This document shows positions 44,310-53,366 of a DNA stretch of 64,000 nt, piece by piece (the stretch's first letter is position 1; each line of letters opens with the position of its first letter). Position numbers and translations under genes: made by a program. The stretch is from MGIIb-O1 sp002457595 (GTDB lineage: Archaea > Thermoplasmatota > Poseidoniia > Poseidoniales > Thalassarchaeaceae), in the NCBI GenBank assembly GCA_045568115.1, contig JBJLBO010000005.1:248001-312000 (forward strand). Reading direction: 5' to 3'. Under the pieces are notes generated by a model that was not told the origin of the DNA, ran no database searches, and saw only the letters and a list, made by a program, of their open reading frames with translations.

Positions 44310-44669
44310 CTACTGCACGTGACGCATTAAAATCAGAACTGCAAAGGAATGGGCGGTAAGCATCATTGCTAGAGGAATGTGAATCCATCCATAGCTCCAA
44401 TCGCCATCCATCAGGAATAACCCTACTAATAACTGAATTACTACAATTCCCGCTACTGCAAATGAGTTCCCCCGGACTGATTTGTCGTCAATCCCTGAGT
44501 TGATTACAACCACTGGTAATGCAATTGCCAAAACGGTCAACAGATAGGCTGTGTGTTCATGCCCATAATCAGAACCTTGGGTCAATTCCCAACCTGCAAC
44601 ACCCTGAAATAAGGTCAATGCTAGTATAGTTCCAGCCAAAGGTCGTACTGCTTTTCTCAATTCACTCAT
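44310..44669 (-). CDS. Small four-helix membrane protein next to the Fe-S oxidoreductase
   Basis: Protein of 119 aa with about four hydrophobic helices (AGTILALTLFQGVAG, TAYLLTVLAIALPVVVI, SFAVAGIVVIQLLVGLFLM, WIHIPLAMMLTAHSFAVLIL). Histidines at the membrane edges (YGHEHTAY, WIHIP, TAHSF) could be haem ligands as in cytochrome b561 or CtaA-like proteins, but this is only suggestive. It lies 18 bases downstream of the NarI-HdrD gene and is probably cotranscribed with it. Confidence 0.6.
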   Translation of the reverse strand: MSELRKAVRPLAGTILALTLFQGVAGWELTQGSDYGHEHTAYLLTVLAIALPVVVINSGIDDKSVRGNSFAVAGIVVIQLLVGLFLMDGDWSYGWIHIPLAMMLTAHSFAVLILMRHVQ

Positions 44670-44687
44670 TATTCATCACATCCTAAT

Positions 44688-46727
44688 TTAATTAAATTCA
44701 CCTTTTCTTGGATTCCAGAAACGGGCTTTACGAGGTTTATTACGGTATTTTTTGTGAATCTCAGCATCTTTAGCAACAATCTGTTCCCAAAGTATCTCGG
44801 CAACATCCATGACATCCATTTCGGCTCCAACTGAATCTAGGCCATCCTTTACCATGATTGAACAGAATGGGCACCCTACTGCCACAGTATCACAGCCTGT
44901 TGCTGCAATTTCCTTAGCGCGAATCTGGTTGACACGCTTGTCTGCATCTTCTTCCATCCACATCTGAGCCCCACCAGCTCCACAGCAGAAAGAATCAGTA
45001 CCGTGCCTTTCGATTTCAACATCAACTCCTCCTATGATATCACGAGGTTCGTCTATAATTCCCCCTATTCGACCAAGGTAACAAGGATCATGGAAGGTGA
45101 TTGATTCATCTTTAGATACATTGGGCAACTTTCCTTCTTCTTGGAGTTTAGCCAATATCTCTGAATGATGTAGAACTTCTAATTCGTCCCCTCCATAATC
45201 TGCATATTCCTTACCAAGAGTATGGAAACAGTGAGGGCATGAAGCAATAATTCGTTTAACACCAAGTTCTTGGAAAGTCATCATGTTGGTTTCAGCGAGC
45301 ATCTGGAAAAGATATTCGTTTCCTGCGCGACGAGCAGGGTCACCCGAGCATCCCTCCTGCATACCTAGAATTCCAACATCTAAGCCCGCTTCCTTGAGAA
45401 GGCCGATTGTTGCGCGCGCAACTTTCTGATTACGCTCATCGAAGCTAGCAGCACACCCTACAAAGTAGATGTATTCCGCAGGCTCACCAATCTTGATATC
45501 AAGACCCTCTGCCCAATCTGCCCTCTCGTGCATTCCAAAACCATAGGGGTTAGAAGCGGACTCAAGATTACCCATTGCTACATTCAGCTCTTCAGGATAC
45601 TCCATTGTTTCCATCATTGCATTACGGCGTAAATCAGTCAACAGTGGTACATGTTCGATGTACAAAGGACAAGCATCAACACAAGCATGACAAGTAGTAC
45701 AAGCCCAAACCGCTTCTGGACTAATTCTCTCTAGGATTGTCTCCCCAGGCTGCTCTCCTTTCAATAAAATTGGAGCGTGTTCATTAGCATAGTTGCGTAC
45801 ATCATGTACAATTTGCATAGGATTCAGAGCCTTACCAGATTCATATGCTGGACATACATCCTGACAGCGGGCACAAGTAGTACACGCCCAACCATCGATT
45901 AGTTGCCTCCAAGTGTATTGGTCGAAAGTACTGACTCCGAATGACTCAATGTCCAAGTCCTCTAATGGAACTGCTTGGCCACTATCATTGACTGCTAATG
46001 GTCGCATCTTCCCCATAGGTTCAGTATCAAAGAAGAAAACATTTGGAAATGCCATAACTAAATGCATATGCTTTGATAACGGAATTAGAACAAAGAAGGT
46101 GCATATTGCGACCATATGTGCCCAGTAGGACGCCACTACAGAGCCTTCACTAATTCCTTGTCCTGCTACCCAATAGCCTATTGGTTCCCAAATTGAAGAT
46201 GGAGATTCAGCAGACTCCACAATGAATGATGTAGTCGTGATTGTCATGATTAGAAAAAGAATAAAATTTCCCTCAAGTTGTGATTTGCCTTTGAGTTTCT
46301 CAGGAGGGAAAAGAAGACGACGAGTCAGAGCCCCAATACATCCAATGAGAGCAGTAGTATATCCTAGTTCGACAACCCCGTTCCAAGGCCCATTAAGTAA
46401 ATCGGGTAGTAAATTGTCAGAGAAATAATTCGCAGTCGCAAGATCAAGCATATCTGTTGAGAGCATTAGGAATCCCCAGAACATGAGTACATGCATTACA
46501 CCAGCAACTCGATCTCTGAGAACTTTTTTCTGACCAAGCCAACCAGTCACTACCTCAAAAATTCGCTTCCCCCAAGAATCAAATCTGTCATCTGAAGAAC
46601 CGAGTAAAACTAGTCTTGTTGCTAACTGAACCTGATAAAGAAAGAACCCTACAGATAAACCTCCGATAATCAGTAGAATCATCCACCCATCAAGAGGACC
46701 ATAGGTCTGTAGTAAAGGATGCTCCAT
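44688..46727 (-). CDS. Membrane Fe-S oxidoreductase, NarI-like cytochrome b fused to HdrD-like part
   Basis: Electron-transfer protein of 679 aa. The N-terminal 250 residues form about five helices with His in GVMHVLMFWGF and SYWAHMVAI, plus SKHMHLV, resembling the NarI/DsrM cytochrome b unit. Two 4Fe-4S motifs follow: CTTCARCQDVCPAYESG and CTTCHACVDACPLYIEH. The C-terminal half has two HdrD/GlpC-type CCG domains (GCAASFDE...EGCSGDP...ASCPHC and DPCYLGR...SFCCGAGGAQM...VGCPFC). This layout is known for quinone-reactive partners of electron-transferring flavoprotein or lactate systems. No EtfAB is in the window, so the donor is unknown. Confidence 0.85.
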   Translation of the reverse strand: MEHPLLQTYGPLDGWMILLIIGGLSVGFFLYQVQLATRLVLLGSSDDRFDSWGKRIFEVVTGWLGQKKVLRDRVAGVMHVLMFWGFLMLSTDMLDLATANYFSDNLLPDLLNGPWNGVVELGYTTALIGCIGALTRRLLFPPEKLKGKSQLEGNFILFLIMTITTTSFIVESAESPSSIWEPIGYWVAGQGISEGSVVASYWAHMVAICTFFVLIPLSKHMHLVMAFPNVFFFDTEPMGKMRPLAVNDSGQAVPLEDLDIESFGVSTFDQYTWRQLIDGWACTTCARCQDVCPAYESGKALNPMQIVHDVRNYANEHAPILLKGEQPGETILERISPEAVWACTTCHACVDACPLYIEHVPLLTDLRRNAMMETMEYPEELNVAMGNLESASNPYGFGMHERADWAEGLDIKIGEPAEYIYFVGCAASFDERNQKVARATIGLLKEAGLDVGILGMQEGCSGDPARRAGNEYLFQMLAETNMMTFQELGVKRIIASCPHCFHTLGKEYADYGGDELEVLHHSEILAKLQEEGKLPNVSKDESITFHDPCYLGRIGGIIDEPRDIIGGVDVEIERHGTDSFCCGAGGAQMWMEEDADKRVNQIRAKEIAATGCDTVAVGCPFCSIMVKDGLDSVGAEMDVMDVAEILWEQIVAKDAEIHKKYRNKPRKARFWNPRKGEFN

Positions 46728-46837
46728 ATCGAATCACCAATGGCCCACTGGCCGTAATATGCTATGCAAGGACTACCGCATCTTGAATCAACCGCTCTAT
46801 CCCCAAGACTCATGTCCTTCTCACTCCACCCCAAGTC

Positions 46838-47809
46838 ATGGTCAGAGCCTTCGCTCCGGGAAAATGCATCCTCTTTGGAGAACATGCAGTTGTGTATGGC
46901 CATCCTGCAGTAGCAGTAGCCATTGATTCGGGTGTAGAGGTTAGTCTAGAGGCTTCAACTGCTTGGAGTATCGAAGGAAATCCCTTCGACCCAACTCGCC
47001 ATCCCCATATCTCTCATATCCTACAGGATGTATTCTCCTACGACGGCCCCCCACTGAGAATGGGTATTTCGAGTAGCCTATTCTCAGCAGCAGGACTAGG
47101 TTCTTCTGCAGCATTGTCCAATGCAATGGGAGCAGCAGTTCAGGCATTTGTAAATCCAAAAATTGAATTAAATCCTGTTGATTTAGCAAGAATTGGCCAT
47201 TCAGCAGAGGCTAAAGCTCAATCTGGTCGAGCCAGCCCAACAGATACAGCAACCAGTGCTTTGGGTGGTTGTGTTGTAGTCTCAGGAGAGGCTATTGAAG
47301 GAACAACACACGTATTCGATGCACAACTGGAAACTCCAGAAGGGAAGCGGCAATGGTCAATTTGTAAGGTTGAGTTACCTGAAAATCTAGATGTATCTCT
47401 TGTATTAGGATTCACTGGAGTCGGATCGCCAACTGGTGATATGGTTGCTCATGTTGCTGAACTTGTTTCAAGATCACCTGAAAAAATGGAAGATATGAAT
47501 GCAATAGCCAAAATTTCTCAGGCAGGTTTGACCGCATTATCTGCAGGTAATTTAGAAGCAGTAGGGATGGCCATGAATGCCTGCCATGAACGATTGCAAA
47601 ATCTTGAGGTAAGTAGCCCAGAACTAGATGCCTTAGTTGAAGCGGCAAGGCCCCATTCACTTGGTGCAAAACTTACAGGAGCCGGGGGTGGTGGTTGTAT
47701 GGTTGCCCTAACTAGAGAACCACAACGGGTTGCACAAGATATTGAAATCGCTGGTGGACAACCACTAATTTCTAGATTAGGTGCAGAAGGAGTGCACCTA
47801 ATCAGATAA
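46838..47809 (+). CDS. mvk: Mevalonate kinase
   Basis: GHMP kinase that phosphorylates mevalonate to mevalonate 5-phosphate, the substrate of the phosphomevalonate dehydratase found at 28.2-30.0 kb. Motifs: PGKCILFGEHAVVYGHPAVA (7-26), the ATP loop SAAGLGSSAALSNA near 84-97, SPTDTATSALGG with the catalytic Asp near 143, and KLTGAGGGGCM near the C-terminus. At 323 aa it is of normal length. It has its own promoter region of 110 bases, divergent from the Fe-S oxidoreductase. Start ATG 46838 is used. Confidence 0.94.
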   Translation: MVRAFAPGKCILFGEHAVVYGHPAVAVAIDSGVEVSLEASTAWSIEGNPFDPTRHPHISHILQDVFSYDGPPLRMGISSSLFSAAGLGSSAALSNAMGAAVQAFVNPKIELNPVDLARIGHSAEAKAQSGRASPTDTATSALGGCVVVSGEAIEGTTHVFDAQLETPEGKRQWSICKVELPENLDVSLVLGFTGVGSPTGDMVAHVAELVSRSPEKMEDMNAIAKISQAGLTALSAGNLEAVGMAMNACHERLQNLEVSSPELDALVEAARPHSLGAKLTGAGGGGCMVALTREPQRVAQDIEIAGGQPLISRLGAEGVHLIR

Positions 47810-47868
47810 AAATTGCTTATTGAGACCCTTCAAAACAACTTCAAACATCTCATTAACTTCAACAATCG

Positions 47869-47886
47869 TTTATATAGGGTATATAA
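47869..47886 (+). promoter_or_regulatory. Tandem TATA boxes upstream of tbp
   Basis: TTTATATA at 47869-47876 and GTATATAA at 47879-47886 lie 23-30 and 13-20 bases before the tbp ATG. In archaea transcription starts roughly 25 bases downstream of the box centre, so the first box predicts initiation at or next to the ATG, that is, a leaderless mRNA. No Shine-Dalgarno is present. The second box could serve TBP autoregulation. Confidence 0.6.
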
Positions 47887-47898
47887 CTGGCCGCACGC

Positions 47899-48612
47899 AT
47901 GAAGAGTGACGAAGAACGCCTAACTGTGGTTAACGTAGTTGCCTCCACCCGAGTGGCGGAGGAACTAGACCTGCCTGATATTGCCATCCAACTGAACTGT
48001 GAGTATGAACCAGAACAATTTCCTGGTGTTGTCTACCGTGTTGTAGACCCAAAACTTGCAATCCTAATGTTCCGCTCCGGTCGAGCGGTATGTACCGGTG
48101 GAAAAAACAAGGATAACATCCATACTGGTATCGAGCGAATGATTGGAGACTTGAGAAACGCTGGAATTGAGACTTGGGAACTTGAAGATGTTCAAATCGA
48201 GGTTCAGAATATGGTTGCAACCTACGCTCTTCACTACCCTGAAGATTATGATGGCACCGCAAGAATGGATGATAATCACACTAAGGTTATCGATGTAAAA
48301 GATGGAATTAGAGCGGCTACTGACGAGGAAGTTGAAGATGAAGACCCACGAATCCGAGGGATCAGAGAAGGTGAGCCTCTAGCCACAATGCCAAGACGCT
48401 TGAATCTCAACAATCTGACTTTCCACTTGCCATTCGACAAGGTCGAATATGAGCCAGAGCAGTTCCCTGGACTGATTTATCGATTGGATTACCCTCGAGT
48501 TGTCTGTCTGATTTTCGGATCCGGAAAGATGGTAATTACTGGAGCTCGTGACAAGTCTGAGATTCTAGAAGCAGTTCAGTTCATCCAAGATGAATTAGCT
48601 GACTTACTTTGA
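47899..48612 (+). CDS. tbp: TATA-box binding protein with internal insertion
   Basis: General transcription factor that binds the promoter TATA box. Two imperfect repeats are visible: repeat 1 (about 8-95) with NVVASTRVAEELDLPDIA, EYEPEQFPGVVYR and LMFRSGRAVCTGGKN; repeat 2 (about 98-237) with VQNMVATYAL, EYEPEQFPGLIYR and LIFGSGKMVITGARD. Between VQNMVAT and EYEPEQFPG about 74 residues occur where family members have about 24, so roughly 50 residues (about 115-166, including EEVEDEDPRIRGIREGE) are inserted in the second repeat. Total length 237 aa against about 180-190 for ordinary archaeal TBP. The start ATG probably begins a leaderless message. Confidence 0.95.
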   Translation: MKSDEERLTVVNVVASTRVAEELDLPDIAIQLNCEYEPEQFPGVVYRVVDPKLAILMFRSGRAVCTGGKNKDNIHTGIERMIGDLRNAGIETWELEDVQIEVQNMVATYALHYPEDYDGTARMDDNHTKVIDVKDGIRAATDEEVEDEDPRIRGIREGEPLATMPRRLNLNNLTFHLPFDKVEYEPEQFPGLIYRLDYPRVVCLIFGSGKMVITGARDKSEILEAVQFIQDELADLL

Positions 48613-48697
48613 TGATTTTTTGGACTTTGATTGATAATTACCGTCTGCACATCGTGCGGGCGGGGGTTTGATGAAGTAAGTAAGAGTCCAGACACTT

Positions 48698-51600
48698 GTG
48701 TCTGCACTCCGATTGAATGGATTGATTCTCTCATTTCTGTTAATACTCTCTGTCCAAACAGCATTTTTGGGAACCTCTGACTTTGAATTGTTAAATCAAA
48801 ACAAAACGGAAGAAAAAGATGCATCACAGCGCTCATCAACTCTGATTGATGTTCCAAACTGGAGGATTGGAGACCAATGGAATTACAATGGCTATTTGGA
48901 TGTTAGAGATTTTATCGCTGACAGTGGAGTCTCTACAAATGTCCAGACTTTGAGTGGAACTCTGGATTCACACGTCACAGATATTTACACTATGGAAGTA
49001 GACAATGTTTCAACACTAGTTTACAAGGTAGAGTCTCAAGGAGATTATGCTGCTAATGGAGTAACACTTACCACGTATACTGGAGATTTAGAAATAGGGA
49101 TGGATACTGTAGAAATTATTCGGGCATCTGATTTAGCATCTATTAGGCAAGAAGCTACAATTGATATCGACTTTATTTACACTATTCTTTGGTGGGATGT
49201 AACTATTGATGTCGCTGATTTAGTTGTGACAAATGAGTATAGCCCTGCATTAGAGAATTATGACTTTCCCCTATTGGTTGGAGAAACCTGGCAAACTACA
49301 TACACAGTAGACACAACTTATACAGGATCAAGTGATTATGTTACGATTCCTTCAGACACCTCGAATTCCAGTTCCACATCATGGGAAGTAATGTCGCGAG
49401 GGAGTTCAGGTGTAGCATATAGTGGATGCAATGGAAACTCATACAATATCACTACCTACAATAGTAATGGAGAAGAAACAGGTTACAGGTGGTATTGTCC
49501 CGACATCAAAAATGATATCAAAAGCGCATCTACAGAAAGTATTGGATTTGTAGCAGTTCATCAATTAAATTACTATCAACAAGAACCTCGAACACACCAT
49601 TTGGACATCGATATTGATTATCAATTATCACCTCTTGATATGGATATCAGTGTGACGGTGACTGTGACTAATAATGCAGGCGCGGCGGTTAGTGGTCAGG
49701 AAGTTGAATTCCGTTATGAAATAGACGAAGATATCAGTTATGGTTCTACAAATTCAAATGGTCAAGTTTCATTCAATTTCAATTCGGGGAACTCTGCTGA
49801 TTCATCTAACGGAGGAACAGAGCGCGGCAGCCATGGAGTAATTGCCCGATTAGCCTCTCTCAATCAGATTGGAGCATCTACAATTTCTATCGACCCCGAA
49901 GTGCATGAAGTAGATCTAATTACTAATTCAGCAGGAGTTACTGTCGAGAGAACAAGGAACGGAAACACAATCAGTCTAAATTCAATTATTGGATTTACAG
50001 CAATTCAGGGAGATATTCTTACTTTCAGTGTTCCAGTTCAGAACAAAGGAATTCTAACCTCGCCTTCAACTGAAATCAAAATTACTGGACCAGATGGGGT
50101 CACTTCTACTGAACCTGTATCTTCTCTGCCGAGCTTAGGAGTTCAAAGAGTTGAGGTTGATTGGATAGTACCTGTTAGCCAACCTATAGGAGATACTAGT
50201 GTCACATTTATTGTTGATGAAAATGAATTAATTACCGAAGATGGAAATAGAAGTAATAACTATGGTTCATTTGTAATATTCATAGGTAAATTACCTACTG
50301 CAATTTTGAGTACTCCAGCAGAAACTTTGACGCTAAGTAGTGTTACTATTGATGGACATAATTCATTTGACCTAGACGGGGGGACATTAGATTGTGTCTT
50401 TGAGGTTCAAGCTATTGACGATACAATAACGACATTTGAGGAAGAAGACTGTATTCTTGAGTATTCATGGGATGATGATGGAGAGTATTCAATTAGCTTA
50501 GTCGTCACCGATGAAGAAAGTGATTCGGACACTGCTCAGTCGAGCATTACTGTGAATAATAGACCACCTGAAATTACAGTTGTAGCTGATAGTAATTCAG
50601 TAGCAGTAGAGTCCTCTATTACCTTCCGAGTTACCGAGCGAATTGATTTAGATAGCAGAAATCAAGATAATGCGGTCGATATATTCTGGCAAACTGAATG
50701 TGAAGGCGGGGTCTCTGTAAGTTCTACATGTACGGTGACACCATTGACTGAAGGAGAATACTCCATAGAAGTGATTGCTATGGATGACGATGAAGAAACT
50801 ACTTCTGAGACTGTAACTATTGAAGTCACAAATATTGAACCACACAATCCAAGTGTCGAAATATGGAATGGAGTAAACCGACTGGTCCCCAATAGTTATG
50901 GCAAATATTCAGCACAAGAAGGAGATTTATTGAAAATTATCAGTTCCGCTGAAGATTCACAAAATGACTTAAGTGGACTGACTCACCTATTGATTCCGGA
51001 TGCCGAAAATCATCCAGATATTTCTCAGGAAAACATAGGAGTGCATTCAGAATTCATGCACTCATTTTCAACTAGTGGAATGCATCTCATGGATCTAACC
51101 GTAACTGATGATGATGGAGAAAGTGTTACACTAAGAGTACCGATAGAGATTTCAAATGTAGCACCAACTATTGATGCGATTTCTAACCCATTACCTGTAG
51201 CAGAGGATTCTGAGATTAGAATTACAATTTCAGTGATGGATACACCTGGTGATTTAGAACAACTTGTGAATTGTTTTGATCTGGATCCTGAAACTAATTC
51301 TGATGGCGAAAATGAAACTTGGGATGATTGTGACATTACAGGAACAAATTTAGTCAAAGCTTGGTCTGATGCTAGAACTGCTCCCTCATCAATTGTTTTC
51401 CATACTACTGATGATAATGGAGATACTGCAACATTAGAGATACCAATTACTGTCAATAACATCAAGCCTACAGCAAGATTAATGATTGATAATTCAAATC
51501 CAACTGAGGGTGATAAAGTAATCTTATCTGCCAATCTAACCTCAGATTCACAACAAGATTTGCTTGAAATGAAATACTACTGGGATTTCGATACATCTGT

Positions 51601-51967
51601 TGATAGTGACGGAAATGGGATTTCTGATGATGATCACGATGCAGAAGGAATTTGGGTAGAATGGTCTCCTAAATCAGGAGAGAAAACTGTAAAATTAGTT
51701 GCAATGGATGAATCATTAAGCGACTCTACTACACATACTGTTAGTGTAGCAGAGAAACCCTTCAGTATTGGAGGCCTACTTTCTAGTAATGGAATAATTA
51801 TTGTGACAATTTTGTTAATTTTTGGAGCCGGGGGATTCTTCGCTATGAAAATGCGGAATAAACCGGATGTCGTTGATGCACCTTTTGGAGTTTCCCAAAG
51901 TAATCTATTCGCAACCGATGATGCCTTTGATGATTCAAGTTTCGATGAACGCAACGAAGAAGAATAA
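48698..51967 (+). CDS. Large PKD/CARDB surface protein with C-terminal membrane anchor
   Basis: Exported protein of 1089 aa: signal peptide (1-22), an N-terminal module of 300 aa rich in Thr/Ser/Tyr, an Ig-like segment with GAAVSGQEVEFRYEI (about 325-380), a CARDB-like module (about 425-525, QNKGILTSPSTEIKI then DGNRSNNYGSF), and about four PKD-like modules (from about 530 to 1010, e.g. YSWDDDGEYSISLVVTDEES, MDLTVTDDDGESVTLRV and YYWDFDTSVDSDGNG). One TM helix (about 1030-1050, IIIVTILLIFGAGGFFA) and an acidic cytoplasmic tail end it. A cell-surface or adhesion role is inferred. The start is GTG 48698, as no ATG precedes the signal peptide. Confidence 0.75.
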   Translation: MSALRLNGLILSFLLILSVQTAFLGTSDFELLNQNKTEEKDASQRSSTLIDVPNWRIGDQWNYNGYLDVRDFIADSGVSTNVQTLSGTLDSHVTDIYTMEVDNVSTLVYKVESQGDYAANGVTLTTYTGDLEIGMDTVEIIRASDLASIRQEATIDIDFIYTILWWDVTIDVADLVVTNEYSPALENYDFPLLVGETWQTTYTVDTTYTGSSDYVTIPSDTSNSSSTSWEVMSRGSSGVAYSGCNGNSYNITTYNSNGEETGYRWYCPDIKNDIKSASTESIGFVAVHQLNYYQQEPRTHHLDIDIDYQLSPLDMDISVTVTVTNNAGAAVSGQEVEFRYEIDEDISYGSTNSNGQVSFNFNSGNSADSSNGGTERGSHGVIARLASLNQIGASTISIDPEVHEVDLITNSAGVTVERTRNGNTISLNSIIGFTAIQGDILTFSVPVQNKGILTSPSTEIKITGPDGVTSTEPVSSLPSLGVQRVEVDWIVPVSQPIGDTSVTFIVDENELITEDGNRSNNYGSFVIFIGKLPTAILSTPAETLTLSSVTIDGHNSFDLDGGTLDCVFEVQAIDDTITTFEEEDCILEYSWDDDGEYSISLVVTDEESDSDTAQSSITVNNRPPEITVVADSNSVAVESSITFRVTERIDLDSRNQDNAVDIFWQTECEGGVSVSSTCTVTPLTEGEYSIEVIAMDDDEETTSETVTIEVTNIEPHNPSVEIWNGVNRLVPNSYGKYSAQEGDLLKIISSAEDSQNDLSGLTHLLIPDAENHPDISQENIGVHSEFMHSFSTSGMHLMDLTVTDDDGESVTLRVPIEISNVAPTIDAISNPLPVAEDSEIRITISVMDTPGDLEQLVNCFDLDPETNSDGENETWDDCDITGTNLVKAWSDARTAPSSIVFHTTDDNGDTATLEIPITVNNIKPTARLMIDNSNPTEGDKVILSANLTSDSQQDLLEMKYYWDFDTSVDSDGNGISDDDHDAEGIWVEWSPKSGEKTVKLVAMDESLSDSTTHTVSVAEKPFSIGGLLSSNGIIIVTILLIFGAGGFFAMKMRNKPDVVDAPFGVSQSNLFATDDAFDDSSFDERNEEE

Positions 51968-52052
51968 CGGCATTAAAACTAGATGTCAGAAATACGCCTT
52001 CTTTCCATTTTTTGAGGGAAGCACTCAAGCCTGAGAATCACCTCCACCCCTC

Positions 52053-52526
52053 ATGGTCAATCTATTTCGCTTACTTGGATTGCCCGATCCATCTAAGCCA
52101 AATACGGTATCTCAAACCAAGCAAAAGCGCTCCGCAGACCCAGGACCTCAGAAGAATGACTCATTCCATGATTTAGGAGAACCTCGATGGAGTGAAAGAA
52201 TGCACCGAATGAAGCCATCTGCAGAGCGATTTGTACACTACATCAAACCAGATGACCTTCATAAAATGAATCTCCATGGAATGGAAAACAGACTTAGTGC
52301 AGGTGATTTGGTTATTGCGGACCTTAGTACTCTGACTCATATGCCAAGTCAACAGGATGTTTGTAGAAGAAGAATCCAGAACTTAGGTGGCCAGATTGGT
52401 CTACCTACCTTTGCCCTCAATGAAGCAGACACCTTGCTAATGATTGCTGGAGCAAAAATGAGAGTTGACACAGATAAGCACTTACTTGGAATGGCAATGT
52501 GGGGTCAGTTGTCCAATGATGATTAA
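52053..52526 (+). CDS. sepF: SepF-like cell division protein
   Basis: Archaeal SepF homologue, membrane anchor of the FtsZ ring. It has a short amphipathic N-terminal helix (MVNLFRLLGL), a flexible linker, and a C-terminal SepF domain (about 65-157) with SAGDLVIADLSTLTHM matching the GDxVIAD core and DTLLMIAGAKMRVD matching the final strands. At 157 aa the length fits. FtsZ is not in the window. The start ATG is the first in frame. The TAA stop overlaps the converging flavin-reductase stop by 4 bases. Confidence 0.78.
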   Translation: MVNLFRLLGLPDPSKPNTVSQTKQKRSADPGPQKNDSFHDLGEPRWSERMHRMKPSAERFVHYIKPDDLHKMNLHGMENRLSAGDLVIADLSTLTHMPSQQDVCRRRIQNLGGQIGLPTFALNEADTLLMIAGAKMRVDTDKHLLGMAMWGQLSNDD

Positions 52527-53362
52527 TCATAACGACTCAGCTTATATTGCCAATCAGTAGGATTAGGTCCTGGCCCAAGTCTATCAAATCCAATTTGAAA
52601 TAATTTCTGAGGAATAGATTGTGAATCAATGGAATCAGGAATTTCTACATCTTTCACTCTTAGAATGACGATTTTACCGGATGCTCCCAAAGGTAATGAA
52701 TTGATTTCAGCAAGTTCACAATGAATCGCTGCAAGTGCTGGGCTGAATGTAGGAGGATTATGTTTGATTTCATCCCATTCTGATTTGCTATGTAGTAATG
52801 GGGCTGCAGTGACATCAACTATACGAGCAGAGTCATTATCGGCATTAAGAACAAAAATCGTTACTTGAGCACCAATTCCTTCATCTTGAAGATTAACTAA
52901 GGTATCACGTGGTCGGCCATTAAGATCTACAGAAAGAGACATCGCTAGAAGAGGGGGGGAATTGGACACTACTGATACAGAAGACATTGGTGCTAGGTTA
53001 GGGATACCTTCAGCAGAAACCGTACTAACCAATACAACAGGACGTGGCATCAATAGCCCTGCCAACCATTCTCTACGTTCATGATGTGACATTTCATCTA
53101 ATGATAGAGACACAGAACTAGACTCCAAAGAGAAGGATGCAGGGGGTTTAGGATTGTAATCTCCTTCTGACAACCAAGTATCTAGAATACCTGATTCAAC
53201 CTCATTGGCAGAGTATGCTGAAAATTCACGATAAGCCTGCCAACGTGCAATCTCATCGGGGTCATCACCTCTAGTAACCTTACGCTCTATTGATGCGTCC
53301 GAGTAAGTTACACAACGCCTTAGGTAAAGGGCGACTACAGCTCTACGTTCCTCGATACTCAT
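52523..53362 (-). CDS. Flavin reductase-like (FMN-binding split barrel) protein
   Basis: The C-terminal 190 residues form a flavin-reductase-like split barrel: MPRPVVLVSTVSAEGIPNLAPMSSVSVVSNSPPLLAMSLS, then RDTLVNLQDEG and the AALAAIHCELAEI region. The N-terminal 80 residues are a helical extension (RRAVVALYLRRCVTY) with no match that I recognise. These proteins bind FMN and typically use NAD(P)H; the partner is unknown. TTG 53374 would overlap the peroxiredoxin stop; ATG 53362 (279 aa) is preferred. It is probably cotranscribed with the peroxiredoxin upstream. Confidence 0.78.
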   Translation of the reverse strand: MSIEERRAVVALYLRRCVTYSDASIERKVTRGDDPDEIARWQAYREFSAYSANEVESGILDTWLSEGDYNPKPPASFSLESSSVSLSLDEMSHHERREWLAGLLMPRPVVLVSTVSAEGIPNLAPMSSVSVVSNSPPLLAMSLSVDLNGRPRDTLVNLQDEGIGAQVTIFVLNADNDSARIVDVTAAPLLHSKSEWDEIKHNPPTFSPALAAIHCELAEINSLPLGASGKIVILRVKDVEIPDSIDSQSIPQKLFQIGFDRLGPGPNPTDWQYKLSRYD

Positions 53363-53366
53363 ACAA

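Noticed and set aside
51025..51534. Long minus-strand open frame within the PKD protein gene
   Set aside because: It is a shadow of repetitive Asp/Ser/Thr codons, has no ribosome site and no protein features.
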